The translations under genes and the position numbers were made by a program. This document shows, piece by piece, positions 52,862-61,158 of a DNA stretch of 64,000 nucleotides. Origin of the DNA: Pannonibacter indicus (GTDB lineage Bacteria > Pseudomonadota > Alphaproteobacteria > Rhizobiales > Stappiaceae). How positions within the stretch are numbered: the first letter of the stretch is position 1; each line of letters opens with the position of its first letter. The notes beneath the pieces are model-generated. The model did not search any database and had not been told where the DNA came from. It worked only from the letters and a program-made list of their open reading frames with translations. The stretch covers positions 1 through 64,000 of the forward strand of contig NZ_LIPT01000007.1 of the NCBI RefSeq assembly GCF_001418225.1. Direction: 5' to 3'.

Positions 52862-53782
52862 ATGGACGACAATCGGGATATCAGCTGGGCGCAGGCGGAG
52901 TGGCTGGACAGCCTGGACGAAGAGCTGGAAATGGAGATCGACGACCAGCTCATGTCGCCGGAACTGGCCCGTGAACTCGCCTTCATCTCCGATCTGAAGC
53001 ACAAGTCAACGGTGGAGCGGCAGGTTTATTTCCACGAGCTGCTGCGCCTTCAGGCCGAGCTGGTGAAGATGCAGGACTGGGTGCAGCACACCGGCTACAA
53101 ACTGGTCGTCATTTTCGAGGGCCGTGATGCGGCCGGCAAGGGCGGCGTGATCAAGCGCATCACCCAGCGGCTGAACCCGCGCGTCGCCCGTGTCGTGGCG
53201 CTGCCTGCCCCGACCGAACGCGAAAAGAGCCAGTGGTATTTCCAGCGCTATGTGCCGCACCTGCCGGCTGCCGGCGAAATGGTGATGTTCGACCGCTCCT
53301 GGTACAACCGCTCCGGCGTCGAGCGCGTCATGGGCTTTGCCAGCCATGATCAGGTGGAGGAGTTCTACCACGACGTGCCCGAGTTCGAGCGTATGCTGGT
53401 GCGCTCCGGCATCAAGCTGGTGAAATACTGGTTTTCCATCACCGATCAGGAACAGCAGCTGCGCTTCCTCATGCGCATCCATGATCCGCTGAAGCAGTGG
53501 AAGCTGTCGCCCATGGACCTGCAGTCGCGGGTGCGGTGGGAGGCCTACACCAAGGCCAAGGAAGAGACCTTCGCCCGCACCAACATTCCCGAGGCGCCCT
53601 GGTTCATCGTCGAAGGCAATGACAAGAAGGCGGCGCGGCTCAACTGCATCTCGCACCTTCTGTCCATGGTGCCTTACGAGGAGATCCCGCATGATCCGGT
53701 GACGCTGCCGGACCGCGTGTTCAACCCGGATTACGAGCGCATGACGCTGCCGGAAGAGCTTTACGTGCCCAAGCGTTACTGA
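52862..53782 (+). CDS. ppk2: Polyphosphate kinase 2
   Basis: 306 residues, usual single-domain PPK2 length. Walker A GRDAAGKGG (87-95), lid and Walker B region FDRSWYNRSGVERVMGF, and KYWFSI with DPLKQWKLSPMD. Uses polyphosphate to phosphorylate GDP or ADP, or the reverse. Acts in the cytoplasm; own transcript, terminator-like hairpin beyond it. Confidence 0.95.
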   Translation: MDDNRDISWAQAEWLDSLDEELEMEIDDQLMSPELARELAFISDLKHKSTVERQVYFHELLRLQAELVKMQDWVQHTGYKLVVIFEGRDAAGKGGVIKRITQRLNPRVARVVALPAPTEREKSQWYFQRYVPHLPAAGEMVMFDRSWYNRSGVERVMGFASHDQVEEFYHDVPEFERMLVRSGIKLVKYWFSITDQEQQLRFLMRIHDPLKQWKLSPMDLQSRVRWEAYTKAKEETFARTNIPEAPWFIVEGNDKKAARLNCISHLLSMVPYEEIPHDPVTLPDRVFNPDYERMTLPEELYVPKRY

Positions 53783-53867
53783 GAGTGTGACGCAGTCTGG
53801 GCAGGTTTTTCAGCTCATGACTCTGGCCTTCTGCGGCAAAGCCTGACAATCTGCGGCTCCCGTCTTT

Positions 53868-53895
53868 CCGTTCCTCCGACCTGCCGGAGGAACGG
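53868..53895. terminator. Hairpin after ppk2
   Basis: CCGTTCCTCCG (53868-53878) pairs with CGGAGGAACGG (53885-53895), eleven perfect pairs with a six-base loop. CTTTCC follows, a weak T tract. Also 27 bases upstream of the next start codon. Confidence 0.65.
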
Positions 53896-53922
53896 CTTTC
53901 CATACGTTGAGGAGCGTAACTC

Positions 53923-54936
53923 ATGTCTCTGGTTTCACGGCCCATCCGCTGGGGTGTCCTGTCCACTGCCAAGATTGCCCGTGAAAAGGTGATCCCCGGC
54001 ATCCGCGCTTCGCGCACCGGCTCGCTGGTCGCCATTGCCTCGCGCGATGCGGCCAAGGCGCAGGAGACTGCAGACCAGCTCGGCATTCAGGTGGCGCATG
54101 GCAGCTATGAGGCGCTGCTGGCGGACCCGAACATCGACGCCATCTACAATCCGCTGCCGAACCATCTGCATGTGCCGCTGACCCTTGCGGCCGCCCGGGC
54201 GGGCAAGCACGTCCTGTGCGAAAAGCCGATGGCGCTCAATGCCGAAGAGGCGCGCCAGCTGCTCACCCTGCCGAAGTCCGGCCCGCTGGTGGCCGAAGGC
54301 TTCATGGTGCGCTGGCATCCGCAGTGGCTGAGGGCGCGAGAAATCGTCCGCTCGGGCGAGCTGGGCGAGCTGCGGGCCATCCAGTCCTTCTTCAGTTATT
54401 TCAACGCCGACCCTGCCAACATCCGCAACCGGGCGGACATCGGCGGCGGTGCGCTGCTGGATATCGGCTGCTATCCGATGGTGGCCGGCCGCTTTTTCTT
54501 CGAGGCAGAGCCCGTCCGCGTCATGTCGATGATCGACCGGGACCCGGCCTTCGGCACGGACCGTCTTTCCAGCGGCATTCTGGATTTTGGCGGTGGCCGC
54601 CGTCTTGATTTCACCGTCGCCACCCAGCTTGCGCCCTATCAGCGCCTGCAGCTCGTGGGCACGAAGAAGCGGCTGGAAATCACTATCCCCTACAACGCCC
54701 CGCAGGGCGGGTCCGTCCCGCTGCTGCTGGATGATGGCGCGCAGTTCGCCGATGCCGGTGCGCAGCGCATCGAGGTTGAGCCTGCCGATCAATACGCCGA
54801 ACTCATCGACGCCTTCGGCCGCGCCGTCCTCGGCGAAGCCCCGTTCCCCTACGGCCCCGAAGACGCCATCCAGAACATGGTCATCCTCGATGCCCTGTTT
54901 GCATCGGACAAGGCGGGGGCCTGGGTGAGGGTGTGA
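53923..54936 (+). CDS. Gfo/Idh/MocA-family oxidoreductase
   Basis: 337 residues, TTGAGGAGCG ribosome site. N-terminal Rossmann fold (WGVLSTAKIAREKVIPGI), AIYNPLPNHLHVPLTLAAA and HVLCEKPMALN with the catalytic Lys, C-terminal domain with DIGGGALLDIGCYP (His position of the classic motif replaced by Cys or Tyr area). An NAD(P)-dependent sugar or polyol dehydrogenase. No operon partner, so substrate unknown. Confidence 0.9.
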   Translation: MSLVSRPIRWGVLSTAKIAREKVIPGIRASRTGSLVAIASRDAAKAQETADQLGIQVAHGSYEALLADPNIDAIYNPLPNHLHVPLTLAAARAGKHVLCEKPMALNAEEARQLLTLPKSGPLVAEGFMVRWHPQWLRAREIVRSGELGELRAIQSFFSYFNADPANIRNRADIGGGALLDIGCYPMVAGRFFFEAEPVRVMSMIDRDPAFGTDRLSSGILDFGGGRRLDFTVATQLAPYQRLQLVGTKKRLEITIPYNAPQGGSVPLLLDDGAQFADAGAQRIEVEPADQYAELIDAFGRAVLGEAPFPYGPEDAIQNMVILDALFASDKAGAWVRV

Positions 54937-55149
54937 GGTTGAACGGTCCGGGTGGGCATGAGGCCGCCTGCAAACCTGTAGCCCCTCCATCGTCATCCTC
55001 GGCCTTGTGCCGAGGATCTAAACAAATCAATGGTTTGCAGATGGCCGGGACAAGCCCGGCCATGACCGAAGAGAAGGAAGGATGTGTTGCCGGAGATTCC
55101 GCTGCACTGAGTGCAGAACGGCAATGGCGGTTTGACTGGGCTGAAAAAA
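54937..55149. repeat. Intergenic palindromes before tRNA-Arg
   Basis: ATCCTCGGC-CTTGT-GCCGAGGAT (54995-55017) and a GCCGGGACAAGCCCGGC hairpin (55042-55058). They belong to the short palindrome family seen at 13.9-14.2 and 57.9-58.1 kb. No gene is visible. Confidence 0.65.
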
Positions 55150-55226
55150 TGGTGATCCCGACAGGATTCGAACCTGTGACCCTCAGATTAGGAATCTGAT
55201 GCTCTATCCTGCTGAGCTACGGGACC
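55150..55226 (-). tRNA. tRNA-Arg (anticodon CCT)
   Basis: 77 bases. Acceptor stem GGTCCCG/CGGGATC (one G-U), encoded CCA, D arm AGCTCAGCAGGATAGAGC, anticodon stem TCAGA/TCTGA around loop TTCCTAA (anticodon CCT, reads AGG), T arm with TTCGAAT. All arms close. Confidence 0.95.
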
Positions 55227-55527
55227 AGCCGGGAATGCGCATAGCATGATTTGCGGACGAGGGCGAGAGTGTGTGTGGCGGGAAATGTGTTGGCAGGGGG
55301 GTGTTGACAATCCATTGTCAGGGGCAGGGTGCCGCCGCGGTGGGTGTGAATTGCGGGTGAAGCCGCAATGCGCACAAATCTTGTGCCTTTTCCGCCATTT
55401 ATGAGCCGCAATCATCCCCTATGCGGCAGGGGTGCCAGACCGGGATATTCCTCACCTGGCTGTGGCTTTCCGGGCCTGCAGGGCTTTGGGCGGTTCGGGG
55501 CAGGTGGTTTCCACGGGCGGAGGGTGG

Positions 55528-56400
55528 ATGCAGGCAAGTTCTGTGATGCGCAGGGCAAGAGGCCTTTGGGGCAGGGCGGGAAGCGCTGCCTTTGTGTGCG
55601 GGCTCGGATTGGTCCTCCCGCTCTTTGCCATGTCCGCCGCGCGGGCGCAGGCCGCCGGCCTTCCCTCCGAACTGGCTTGCCATGGCAGTGCAGGCAGGGC
55701 CGAAGCCGTTCGCCTCGCCTCCATATCGGATGGCGGCGAACTGACCCTTGAGGATGGCCGCCGCATCGTGCTGGCGGGCGTCTGGCTGGCTCAGCCGGGC
55801 CGCGATGCCTTGCGGGACATGCTGGCGCCCGGCACCGGGCTGACAGTGCGCGACCTGGGGCCGGAAGACCGCTGGGGCCGCCGGTCCGCCCAGGTGGTGG
55901 CACCGGGCGGATGGCTGCAGGGGCGGCTTCTTTCCGATGGCTTTGCCTTCGTTCTGCCGCCCGTGAAGGCCCGTGGCAATGCGGCGCCGGCCATTTCCTC
56001 TGAGTGCCTGAGGGAACTCCAGCTTCGCGAAAGCGTTGCACGAAAGAAGCTTGGGGCAGACTGGGGCGAAGGGGTGCGGTTGCGCTCGGGTGATCTGGCC
56101 GGGCTTTCGGAGCGCACAGGGCTCTTCACGATAGTTGAAGGACCTGTTGTATCTCTTGGAAAAAGCGGCCAGACTCGCTATCTGAATTTCGGCCGTCACT
56201 GGTCTTCGGATTTCACAGTCACAATTGATGCCCGGCTGGATGCCGAACTGGCCGCCAAAGGGGTGCCGCCGGAGGCGCTTGAAGGGCGCTGGGTCCGGGT
56301 GAGGGGAATTTTGCAGGACAGGAACGGGCCTTTGCTGGAGGTGACCGATCCGGTCCAGATTGAAGCTTTTGCCAGGGATAGAGTGTCGGGCGGTGAATGA
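55528..56400 (+). CDS. Exported thermonuclease-like (SNase-fold) protein
   Basis: 290 residues from ATG 55528 or 272 from ATG 55546 (MRRARGLWG, better signal peptide start). A hydrophobic stretch ends at SAARAQA, so it is exported. The domain of about 60-160 (DGGELTLEDGRRIVLAGVWLAQPG) is like staphylococcal nuclease, though the classical catalytic Arg-Glu-Arg set is not complete by eye. The C-terminal half resembles OB-like sequence. Function unclear; next to an M48 peptidase lipoprotein, common in this order. Confidence 0.75.
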   Translation: MQASSVMRRARGLWGRAGSAAFVCGLGLVLPLFAMSAARAQAAGLPSELACHGSAGRAEAVRLASISDGGELTLEDGRRIVLAGVWLAQPGRDALRDMLAPGTGLTVRDLGPEDRWGRRSAQVVAPGGWLQGRLLSDGFAFVLPPVKARGNAAPAISSECLRELQLRESVARKKLGADWGEGVRLRSGDLAGLSERTGLFTIVEGPVVSLGKSGQTRYLNFGRHWSSDFTVTIDARLDAELAAKGVPPEALEGRWVRVRGILQDRNGPLLEVTDPVQIEAFARDRVSGGE

Positions 56401-56422
56401 ATTGCCGGTTGGAACAGTGCCA

Positions 56423-57892
56423 GTGAAGAACCAGTCTAGTCCGGTGCGCAAGGCGCTCCGCACCCTGCTGACGGCAGGTCTGATGGCCAGTCTCGCGGGC
56501 TGCCAGATGCTGGGCGGCAATTCGGCTTCTGTGGGTGTTGTGGCGCCGGGCACGCTGCGGCCGGGCCTTGCGGCGGATATCGGCGCGCGCGAGCATCCAC
56601 GTGTGGTGGCGACCTACGGCGGCGTCTATCAGAACCCCGGTGCGGAGCGGGCGATTGCGGCTGTTGTTGGCCGCCTCGTGGCTGCTTCCGATGATCCGAG
56701 CCAGAGCTACCGCATCACCATCCTCAATTCTCCGGCGGTGAATGCCTTCGCCCTGCCGGGTGGCTATCTCTACATCACCCGCGGGCTGCTGGCGCTGGCC
56801 AATGACACGTCCGAGGCTGCGGCGGTGCTGGCCCATGAAATGGCGCATGTGACGGCGAATCACGCCATCCAGCGCCAGCAGAAGGCCGAGGCTACGGAGC
56901 TCGCCAACCGCGTTGTCAGCAATGTGGTGAAGGATCCGGAGAAGGTGAAAGAGGCGGTCATCTCCTCGCAGCTCTCCTTTGCCCGCTTCTCGCAGGCACA
57001 GGAGCTGGAGGCGGACAAGATCGGCGTGCGCACGCTGGCCCGCGCCGGGTTTGATCCCTTCGCCGCCGCCCGCTTCCTCAATTCCATGTCGTCCTTTGCC
57101 GCCCTGCAGAGCGCCCGCAAGGAAGGCTCCTCCGCGCCGGACTTCATTTCCTCGCATCCGAGCACGCCGGAGCGGATGAACCTTGCCATTCAGGAGGCCC
57201 GCGCCATCAGCGCGCCGGGCATCGGCGAGCGTGACCGCACGGCCTATCTGTCGAATATCGACGGCATGCTGTTTGGCGATGATCCGCTGGAGGGCTTCGT
57301 GCGCGGGCGTGACTTCCTGCACAAGGCGCTTGGCATCGGTTTCTCGGTGCCGGCCGGCTATGTGCTGGAAAACTCGCCGGAGGCTGTGCTGGCCAGCAAT
57401 GGCTCGGGCACGGCCATGCGCTTTGATGGTGCCGATCTGACCGGCTATGACAGCCTGCGCAGCTACATGAATGCGGGCTGGATCAACGGCCTCATTCCCG
57501 ACAGCGTCAAGGAAACAACCATCAACGGCCTGCCGGCGGTTGTCGGCTCCGCGATCACGCAGGGCTGGTCCTTCCGCATCGCCGTGGTGCGCATCGGCCG
57601 CAATGGCTACCGCTTCATCTTTGCCAGCCGGGATCCGGGCGCGGCTTTCACCCGTGACTATGACCAGACGATCCAGAGCTTCCGCCAGCTGTCTCCGACA
57701 GAGCGGGCGCGGCTGCAGTCGCTGCGCATCAAGGTGGTGCAGAGCCGCGACGGCGATACGCCGCGCAGCCTCGCCATCGGCATGAGCGGCATCGAACCGT
57801 CCCGCCGGCTGGAGTTCTTCTCCGTGCTGAATGGCTTCCGCCCGGATGACGAGATCCCGGCAGGAACGTCGGTGAAGCTGGTGGTGGATTGA
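56423..57892 (+). CDS. M48-family metalloprotease lipoprotein
   Basis: 489 residues if started at GTG 56423, giving a normal lipoprotein signal (SLAGC); GTG 56393, overlapping the previous stop, is an alternative. HEMAHVTANH is the zinc-binding HExxH and ELEADKIG supplies the third ligand. C-terminal part (about 300-489) includes a LysM-like or SH3-like end (PDDEIPAGTSVKLVVD). Periplasmic, outer-membrane anchored; BepA/LoiP-like quality control of outer-membrane proteins is the likely task. Confidence 0.88.
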   Translation: MKNQSSPVRKALRTLLTAGLMASLAGCQMLGGNSASVGVVAPGTLRPGLAADIGAREHPRVVATYGGVYQNPGAERAIAAVVGRLVAASDDPSQSYRITILNSPAVNAFALPGGYLYITRGLLALANDTSEAAAVLAHEMAHVTANHAIQRQQKAEATELANRVVSNVVKDPEKVKEAVISSQLSFARFSQAQELEADKIGVRTLARAGFDPFAAARFLNSMSSFAALQSARKEGSSAPDFISSHPSTPERMNLAIQEARAISAPGIGERDRTAYLSNIDGMLFGDDPLEGFVRGRDFLHKALGIGFSVPAGYVLENSPEAVLASNGSGTAMRFDGADLTGYDSLRSYMNAGWINGLIPDSVKETTINGLPAVVGSAITQGWSFRIAVVRIGRNGYRFIFASRDPGAAFTRDYDQTIQSFRQLSPTERARLQSLRIKVVQSRDGDTPRSLAIGMSGIEPSRRLEFFSVLNGFRPDDEIPAGTSVKLVVD

Positions 57893-58088
57893 AGCGGGGG
57901 TGAGCTGAGCCTGAAACCGTGCCTGGGAGTCGTCCCGGACGGAGCGAGGCTGAGATCCGGGACCACTCGTTCGCAAAGCGGTGAGTGGTGCTTCCGGCGG
58001 TGACCCGTTGCCAAAGTTCAGGATGACAGAGGCGCTTTGCAAGCGGGTAGACCCCGGCTCGCGCTACGCTTGGCCGGGGTGACCCATA
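57893..58088. repeat. Intergenic palindrome repeats
   Basis: Hairpins such as GTCCCGGA...TCCGGGAC near 57932-57963 and ACCCCGG...CCGGGGT near 58050-58081. No coding region is apparent. Followed by copy B of the structured repeat. Confidence 0.6.
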
Positions 58089-58183
58089 CCAAGGCTCTGA
58101 GATGCTGACGCATCACGCCTTGAAAATGCTCAAGCGCCGCACGGGCTTAACCAGCGCTCGATGAGTTCAGGATCATCGAGCGC
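58089..58183 (-). repeat. Structured intergenic repeat, copy B
   Basis: CCAAGGC-TCTGA-GATGC-TGAC-GCATC-AC-GCCTTG forms a nested hairpin with two perfect stems. GCTCAAGCGCCGCACGGGCTT follows, then GCGCTCGATG (58154-58163) / CATCGAGCGC (58174-58183). The second stem differs in sequence from copy A but pairs fully. It lies 65 bases after the rpoH stop. Confidence 0.85.
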
Positions 58184-58247
58184 CGGTATCAATGCCCTGG
58201 CAGGGATCGCCGGTTAAAAGCACTCCTCCCCTGGGAGCATGCCCCTC

Positions 58248-59117
58248 TCACGGCATCAGGGCAAGACGGTCCGGCTGGGCCTTGAGCAGGGCTTCTTTCA
58301 GCTTTTCCAAAGCCCGGTTCTCGATCTGGCGGACACGCTCCTTGGAGATGCCCATGGTCTGGCCAATGGCCTCCAGCGTGGCGCTTTCTTCCTTCAGGCG
58401 CCGATCGCGCACGATCTGCCGTTCGCGCTCGGTCAGCACATTCATGGCGGAGCGCAGCCACTTGCGCTGGCGTTCGCCATCGATCTCGCCGCTCACCACT
58501 TCATCGGGAAGCGGTGCATCGGAGATGAGGAAGTCCTGCCGGTCGGCGCTGCTGCCTTCCGTGTCGGACAGGGGCGCGTTGAGCGAGGTGTCGGGACTGG
58601 ACAGCCGGGCGCTCATCATGTCCACGTCGGCAATCTTCACGCCGATGGTCTCGGCGATCTGCCGGTGCATCTCGCTTTCGTTGATGCCCTGTTGCCCGGC
58701 GCTGATCTTGGCGCGCAGACGGCGCAGGTTGAAGAAGAGCGACTTCTGCGCCGAGGAGGTGCCCCCGCGCACGATCGACCAGTTGCGCAGAATATAGTCC
58801 TGGATGGAGGCGCGGATCCACCATGTGGCATAGGTGGAGAAGCGGACCTCGCGCTCCGGCTCGAACCGGCCTGCGGCTTCCAGCAAGCCGACATGGCCTT
58901 CCTGGATCAGGTCGTTCATCGGCAGGCCGAAGTTGCGGAATCGGGCGGCCACGGCGATGACGAGACGCATGTGTGAGAGGGACAGGCGGTCCAATGCGGC
59001 CTGATCCTGTTCATCCCGCCATTTGATGGCGAGCTGCTGTTCTTCCTCACGGCTAAGGTACGGCGCGTTGATGGCGGCCTTGACGATCTGACGCCGGGTG
59101 CTCATCGATGTACTCAT
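58248..59117 (-). CDS. rpoH: RNA polymerase sigma-32 factor
   Basis: 289 residues from ATG 59117, with GGGAGCC upstream; an in-frame start at 59186 lacks a ribosome site. Region 2 has LIQEGHVGLLEAAGRFEPE and FSTYATWWIRASIQDYILRNW; the RpoH box is QKSLFFNLRRLR; region 4 ends with MGISKERVRQIENRALEKL. Heat-shock or oxidative-stress sigma factor; the order often has two rpoH genes, and the short N-terminus looks more like RpoH2, which is a guess. Own transcript. Confidence 0.95.
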   Translation of the reverse strand: MSTSMSTRRQIVKAAINAPYLSREEEQQLAIKWRDEQDQAALDRLSLSHMRLVIAVAARFRNFGLPMNDLIQEGHVGLLEAAGRFEPEREVRFSTYATWWIRASIQDYILRNWSIVRGGTSSAQKSLFFNLRRLRAKISAGQQGINESEMHRQIAETIGVKIADVDMMSARLSSPDTSLNAPLSDTEGSSADRQDFLISDAPLPDEVVSGEIDGERQRKWLRSAMNVLTERERQIVRDRRLKEESATLEAIGQTMGISKERVRQIENRALEKLKEALLKAQPDRLALMP

Positions 59118-59390
59118 GATGGCAGGCTCCCTGTTGCTTGTCGGATATGTTACGCCACTTGCGGCGGTCCAGATCAGCGTTTTCACCCGGTTTGGAAGGT
59201 GGCGTGGCAGTTAGGGAATGCAGTGCCCGTCAGCGCGCCTCAGGCACGCAAAGCTGCGGGGGAGGGCAACTTCTTGCCCAGAATAGGCTTTTCGTTTGAG
59301 GGCTGCCTTTCGGCCTGCCCGCCGGGCCAAGTTTCTGGCACATTCTGACGCAGGCGCATCACGAAAATGTGGCTGCAGCGTCTCATCATA

Positions 59391-59480
59391 CCAAGGCATC
59401 CGAGATGCTGACGCATCACGCCCTGGGGCTGTCAAACCCCGCACGGGCCTGATCGGTTCCCGGTTAAGCCAGGTTCATCG
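59391..59480 (-). repeat. Structured intergenic repeat, copy C
   Basis: CCAAGGC-ATCCGA-GATGC-TGAC-GCATC-AC-GCCCTG, then CCGCACGGGCCT and a partly decayed second hairpin (TTCCCGGTTAAGCC). The inner stem is identical to the other copies; the outer stem has one mismatch. About 100 bases after the carD stop. Confidence 0.75.
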
Positions 59481-59522
59481 GAAGTTAGTATGAGACAATG
59501 GCCTCAGTGAGGGCAAAGAACG

Positions 59523-59554
59523 AAAAGGGCGCTCAGCTTACGCCGGACGCCCTT
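59523..59554 (-). terminator. Terminator of carD
   Basis: On the minus strand AAGGGCG (59554-59548) pairs with CGCCCTT (59531-59525) followed by TTCG. 26 bases after the carD stop. Confidence 0.75.
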
Positions 59555-59579
59555 CCTGATCGTAGAAGATGCGGCCTGA

Positions 59580-60152
59580 TCAGGCGGCTTCTTCTTCCTG
59601 TTCGTCTTCTTCCTCGGCGCTCTTGACCCGGGCCGGGGTTTTGGCGAGGTTCTGCTCAATCTGCTTGACGGCTTCCGTCTCGGAGCACTTGTTTACGGCA
59701 GCGATTTCACGCGCCATCCGGTCCAGTGCAGCTTCATAGAGCTGGCGCTCGGAATAGGACTGTTCCGGCTGGGCGTCGGAGCGGTAGAGATCGCGCACGA
59801 CTTCGGAAATGGCCAGCAGGTCGCCGGAGTTGATCTTGGCTTCGTATTCCTGGGCGCGGCGGCTCCACATGGTGCGCTTGACGCGCGGACGGCCGCGAAC
59901 GGTCTCCAGAGCCTTCTTCACAGCAGCGGCATCCGCCAGCTTGCGCATGCCGACCGAGGCGATCTTGGCGACGGGGACACGCAGGGTCATCTTGTCCTTC
60001 TCGAAGCTGATGACCAGCAGTTCCAGCGCATAACCTGCAACGCTCTGTTCTTCGATGGCCGTGATCTGGCCGACGCCGTGAGCGGGATAAACGATATGTT
60101 CGCCAGTCTTGAAGCCCTGACGCTGCGCGGTCTTCTTGGTGGGGGTTGCCAT
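59580..60152 (-). CDS. carD: CarD-family transcription factor
   Basis: 190 residues from ATG 60152; the frame extends to 60320 but that part is non-conserved. The N-terminal RNA-polymerase-interacting Tudor-like domain has FKTGEHIVYPAHGVGQITAIEEQ, here split: FKTGEHIVYPAHGVGQ then ITAIEEQ. The C-terminal helical DNA-binding domain has the conserved RPRVKRTMWSRRAQEYEAKI (part). Ends in an acidic tail (EEEDEQEEEAA). Stabilises open complexes at rRNA and other promoters. Confidence 0.95.
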   Translation of the reverse strand: MATPTKKTAQRQGFKTGEHIVYPAHGVGQITAIEEQSVAGYALELLVISFEKDKMTLRVPVAKIASVGMRKLADAAAVKKALETVRGRPRVKRTMWSRRAQEYEAKINSGDLLAISEVVRDLYRSDAQPEQSYSERQLYEAALDRMAREIAAVNKCSETEAVKQIEQNLAKTPARVKSAEEEDEQEEEAA

Positions 60153-60621
60153 ACGCTTCGTAACTCCTGCGCAGTTACGGCTGAATGAGCCGTACCGGGC
60201 CGCCACGGGGCGGACCGTTGTTCCTGTGATAACGCAAACCGGACCGGAACCTGCTCGCGCATGAGCTCCGGACCTGTCTGTACGTCTTGGGTGGTCAGCC
60301 GCCGGTGCTCGCCGGTTCAAACGGGCCGCATTTCACATGTGCGTGGCTGCGGAGAAACTTGATCTCGCGCACGATCCAGCGGTGGACTGCGACCATAAAA
60401 AAACCTCCAGGGGGAGGGGTGAACCAAGACTGCGACGACTACTTGAACAACCTATCACAAAAACTCAAAAAACCAAAGCAGAAAGCGACCGGGTGTTATC
60501 CCGGCCGCTCTGGCAACTTGCTTCCGTATCGTAACCTGCAGGCTTCCGCCATGCGTCAAGTCAAGGATTTCCCGCTTTTGCCAAGGCTGCGGGATGCTGA
60601 CGCATCAAGCCTTGCGATGGC
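60153..60621. other. carD upstream region
   Basis: About 470 bases between fdxA and carD. Contains the 33-codon candidate ORF, an A-rich/T-rich block at 60455-60480, a GACCGGG-type hairpin at 60488-60506, and copy D of the structured repeat at the fdxA end. The carD promoter is expected in the A/T-rich block. Confidence 0.5.
60295..60396 (-). CDS. Possible 33-residue leader ORF upstream of carD
   Basis: ATG 60396 follows a strong CTGGAGG site at seven-base spacing, ending TGA at 60295. The product begins MVAVHRWIVREIKFLRS and is basic. It lies 140 bases upstream of carD on the same strand, so it could be a leader peptide or a small protein. No homolog is known to me; a chance ORF is possible. 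Confidence 0.4.
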   Translation of the reverse strand: MVAVHRWIVREIKFLRSHAHVKCGPFEPASTGG

Positions 60622-60631
60622 TCAGGCGCCG
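60581..60631 (-). repeat. Structured intergenic repeat, copy D (truncated)
   Basis: CCAAGGC-TGCGG-GATGC-TGAC-GCATC-AA-GCCTTG, both stems perfect. It runs right up to and into the fdxA stop region (CTCAGGCGCCGTCC). The second hairpin is missing. It sits 3' of fdxA. Confidence 0.8.
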
Positions 60632-60960
60632 TCCGGACCGTTGGGCGAGAAGTGGGTTTCCAGCTTGTTCTTGATGCCGTCAAACTCGGGTGCCTCGGGA
60701 AGGGCATCCTTCTTCTCGGTGATGTTGGGCCACTTTGCCGCATATTCGGCGTTGAGCTCGATCCACTTCTCAAGGCCGGGTTCGGTATCCGGCAGAATGG
60801 CTTCGGCCGGGCACTCGGGCTCGCACACGCCGCAGTCGATGCATTCGTCCGGATTGATGACGAGCATGTTCTCGCCTTCATAGAAACAATCGACCGGGCA
60901 AACTTCGACACAGTCGGTGTACTTGCACATGATGCAGTTGTCAGTGACGACGTAGGTCAT
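60622..60960 (-). CDS. fdxA: 7Fe-8S ferredoxin
   Basis: 112 residues. Cys at 9, 12, 17 and 21 ([18 protein letters not shown]) and [12 protein letters not shown] give a [3Fe-4S] and a [4Fe-4S] cluster as in FdxA of the order. The C-terminal extension of about 50 residues is normal. Essential housekeeping electron carrier. Start ATG 60960; the S4 gene is 200 bases upstream on the same strand. Confidence 0.95.
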   Translation of the reverse strand: MTYVVTDNCIMCKYTDCVEVCPVDCFYEGENMLVINPDECIDCGVCEPECPAEAILPDTEPGLEKWIELNAEYAAKWPNITEKKDALPEAPEFDGIKNKLETHFSPNGPDGA

Positions 60961-61158
60961 CGCGTTCCTCTTGATGGCGCTGGCGGTATCAGCCGGTCCT
61001 CGTGCCGTCTCCCTCAGCTACGGCGGACCTGCAGAGCCTGCTTCCCGTTTCAGGGCCGTTGCCTACCGCTTTTGCCCCTTTGTGGCAAGCACAGTAAGGG
61101 CAGGAATGGCGTGCGAAAAGAAAAGGGCATGCGTCCTTTTGCCTGTCAGGGGATCAAC

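Larger units (their letters stand above)
59118..59579. other. Gap between rpoH and carD
   Basis: 460 bases without a supported gene. Contains the rpoH promoter area (TAACAT at about 59147-59152 on the minus strand is a possible -10), copy C of the structured repeat, and the carD terminator. A 77-codon minus frame at 59211-59444 looks spurious. Confidence 0.55.

Noticed and set aside
55150-55226. tRNA-Arg as integration site with an island to its right
   Set aside because: The tRNA is intact, the flanking genes are core, and no duplicate of its 3' end is seen in the window.
59211-59444. 77-codon minus frame between rpoH and carD
   Set aside because: No ribosome site, overlaps the structured repeat, and unlike any protein I know.
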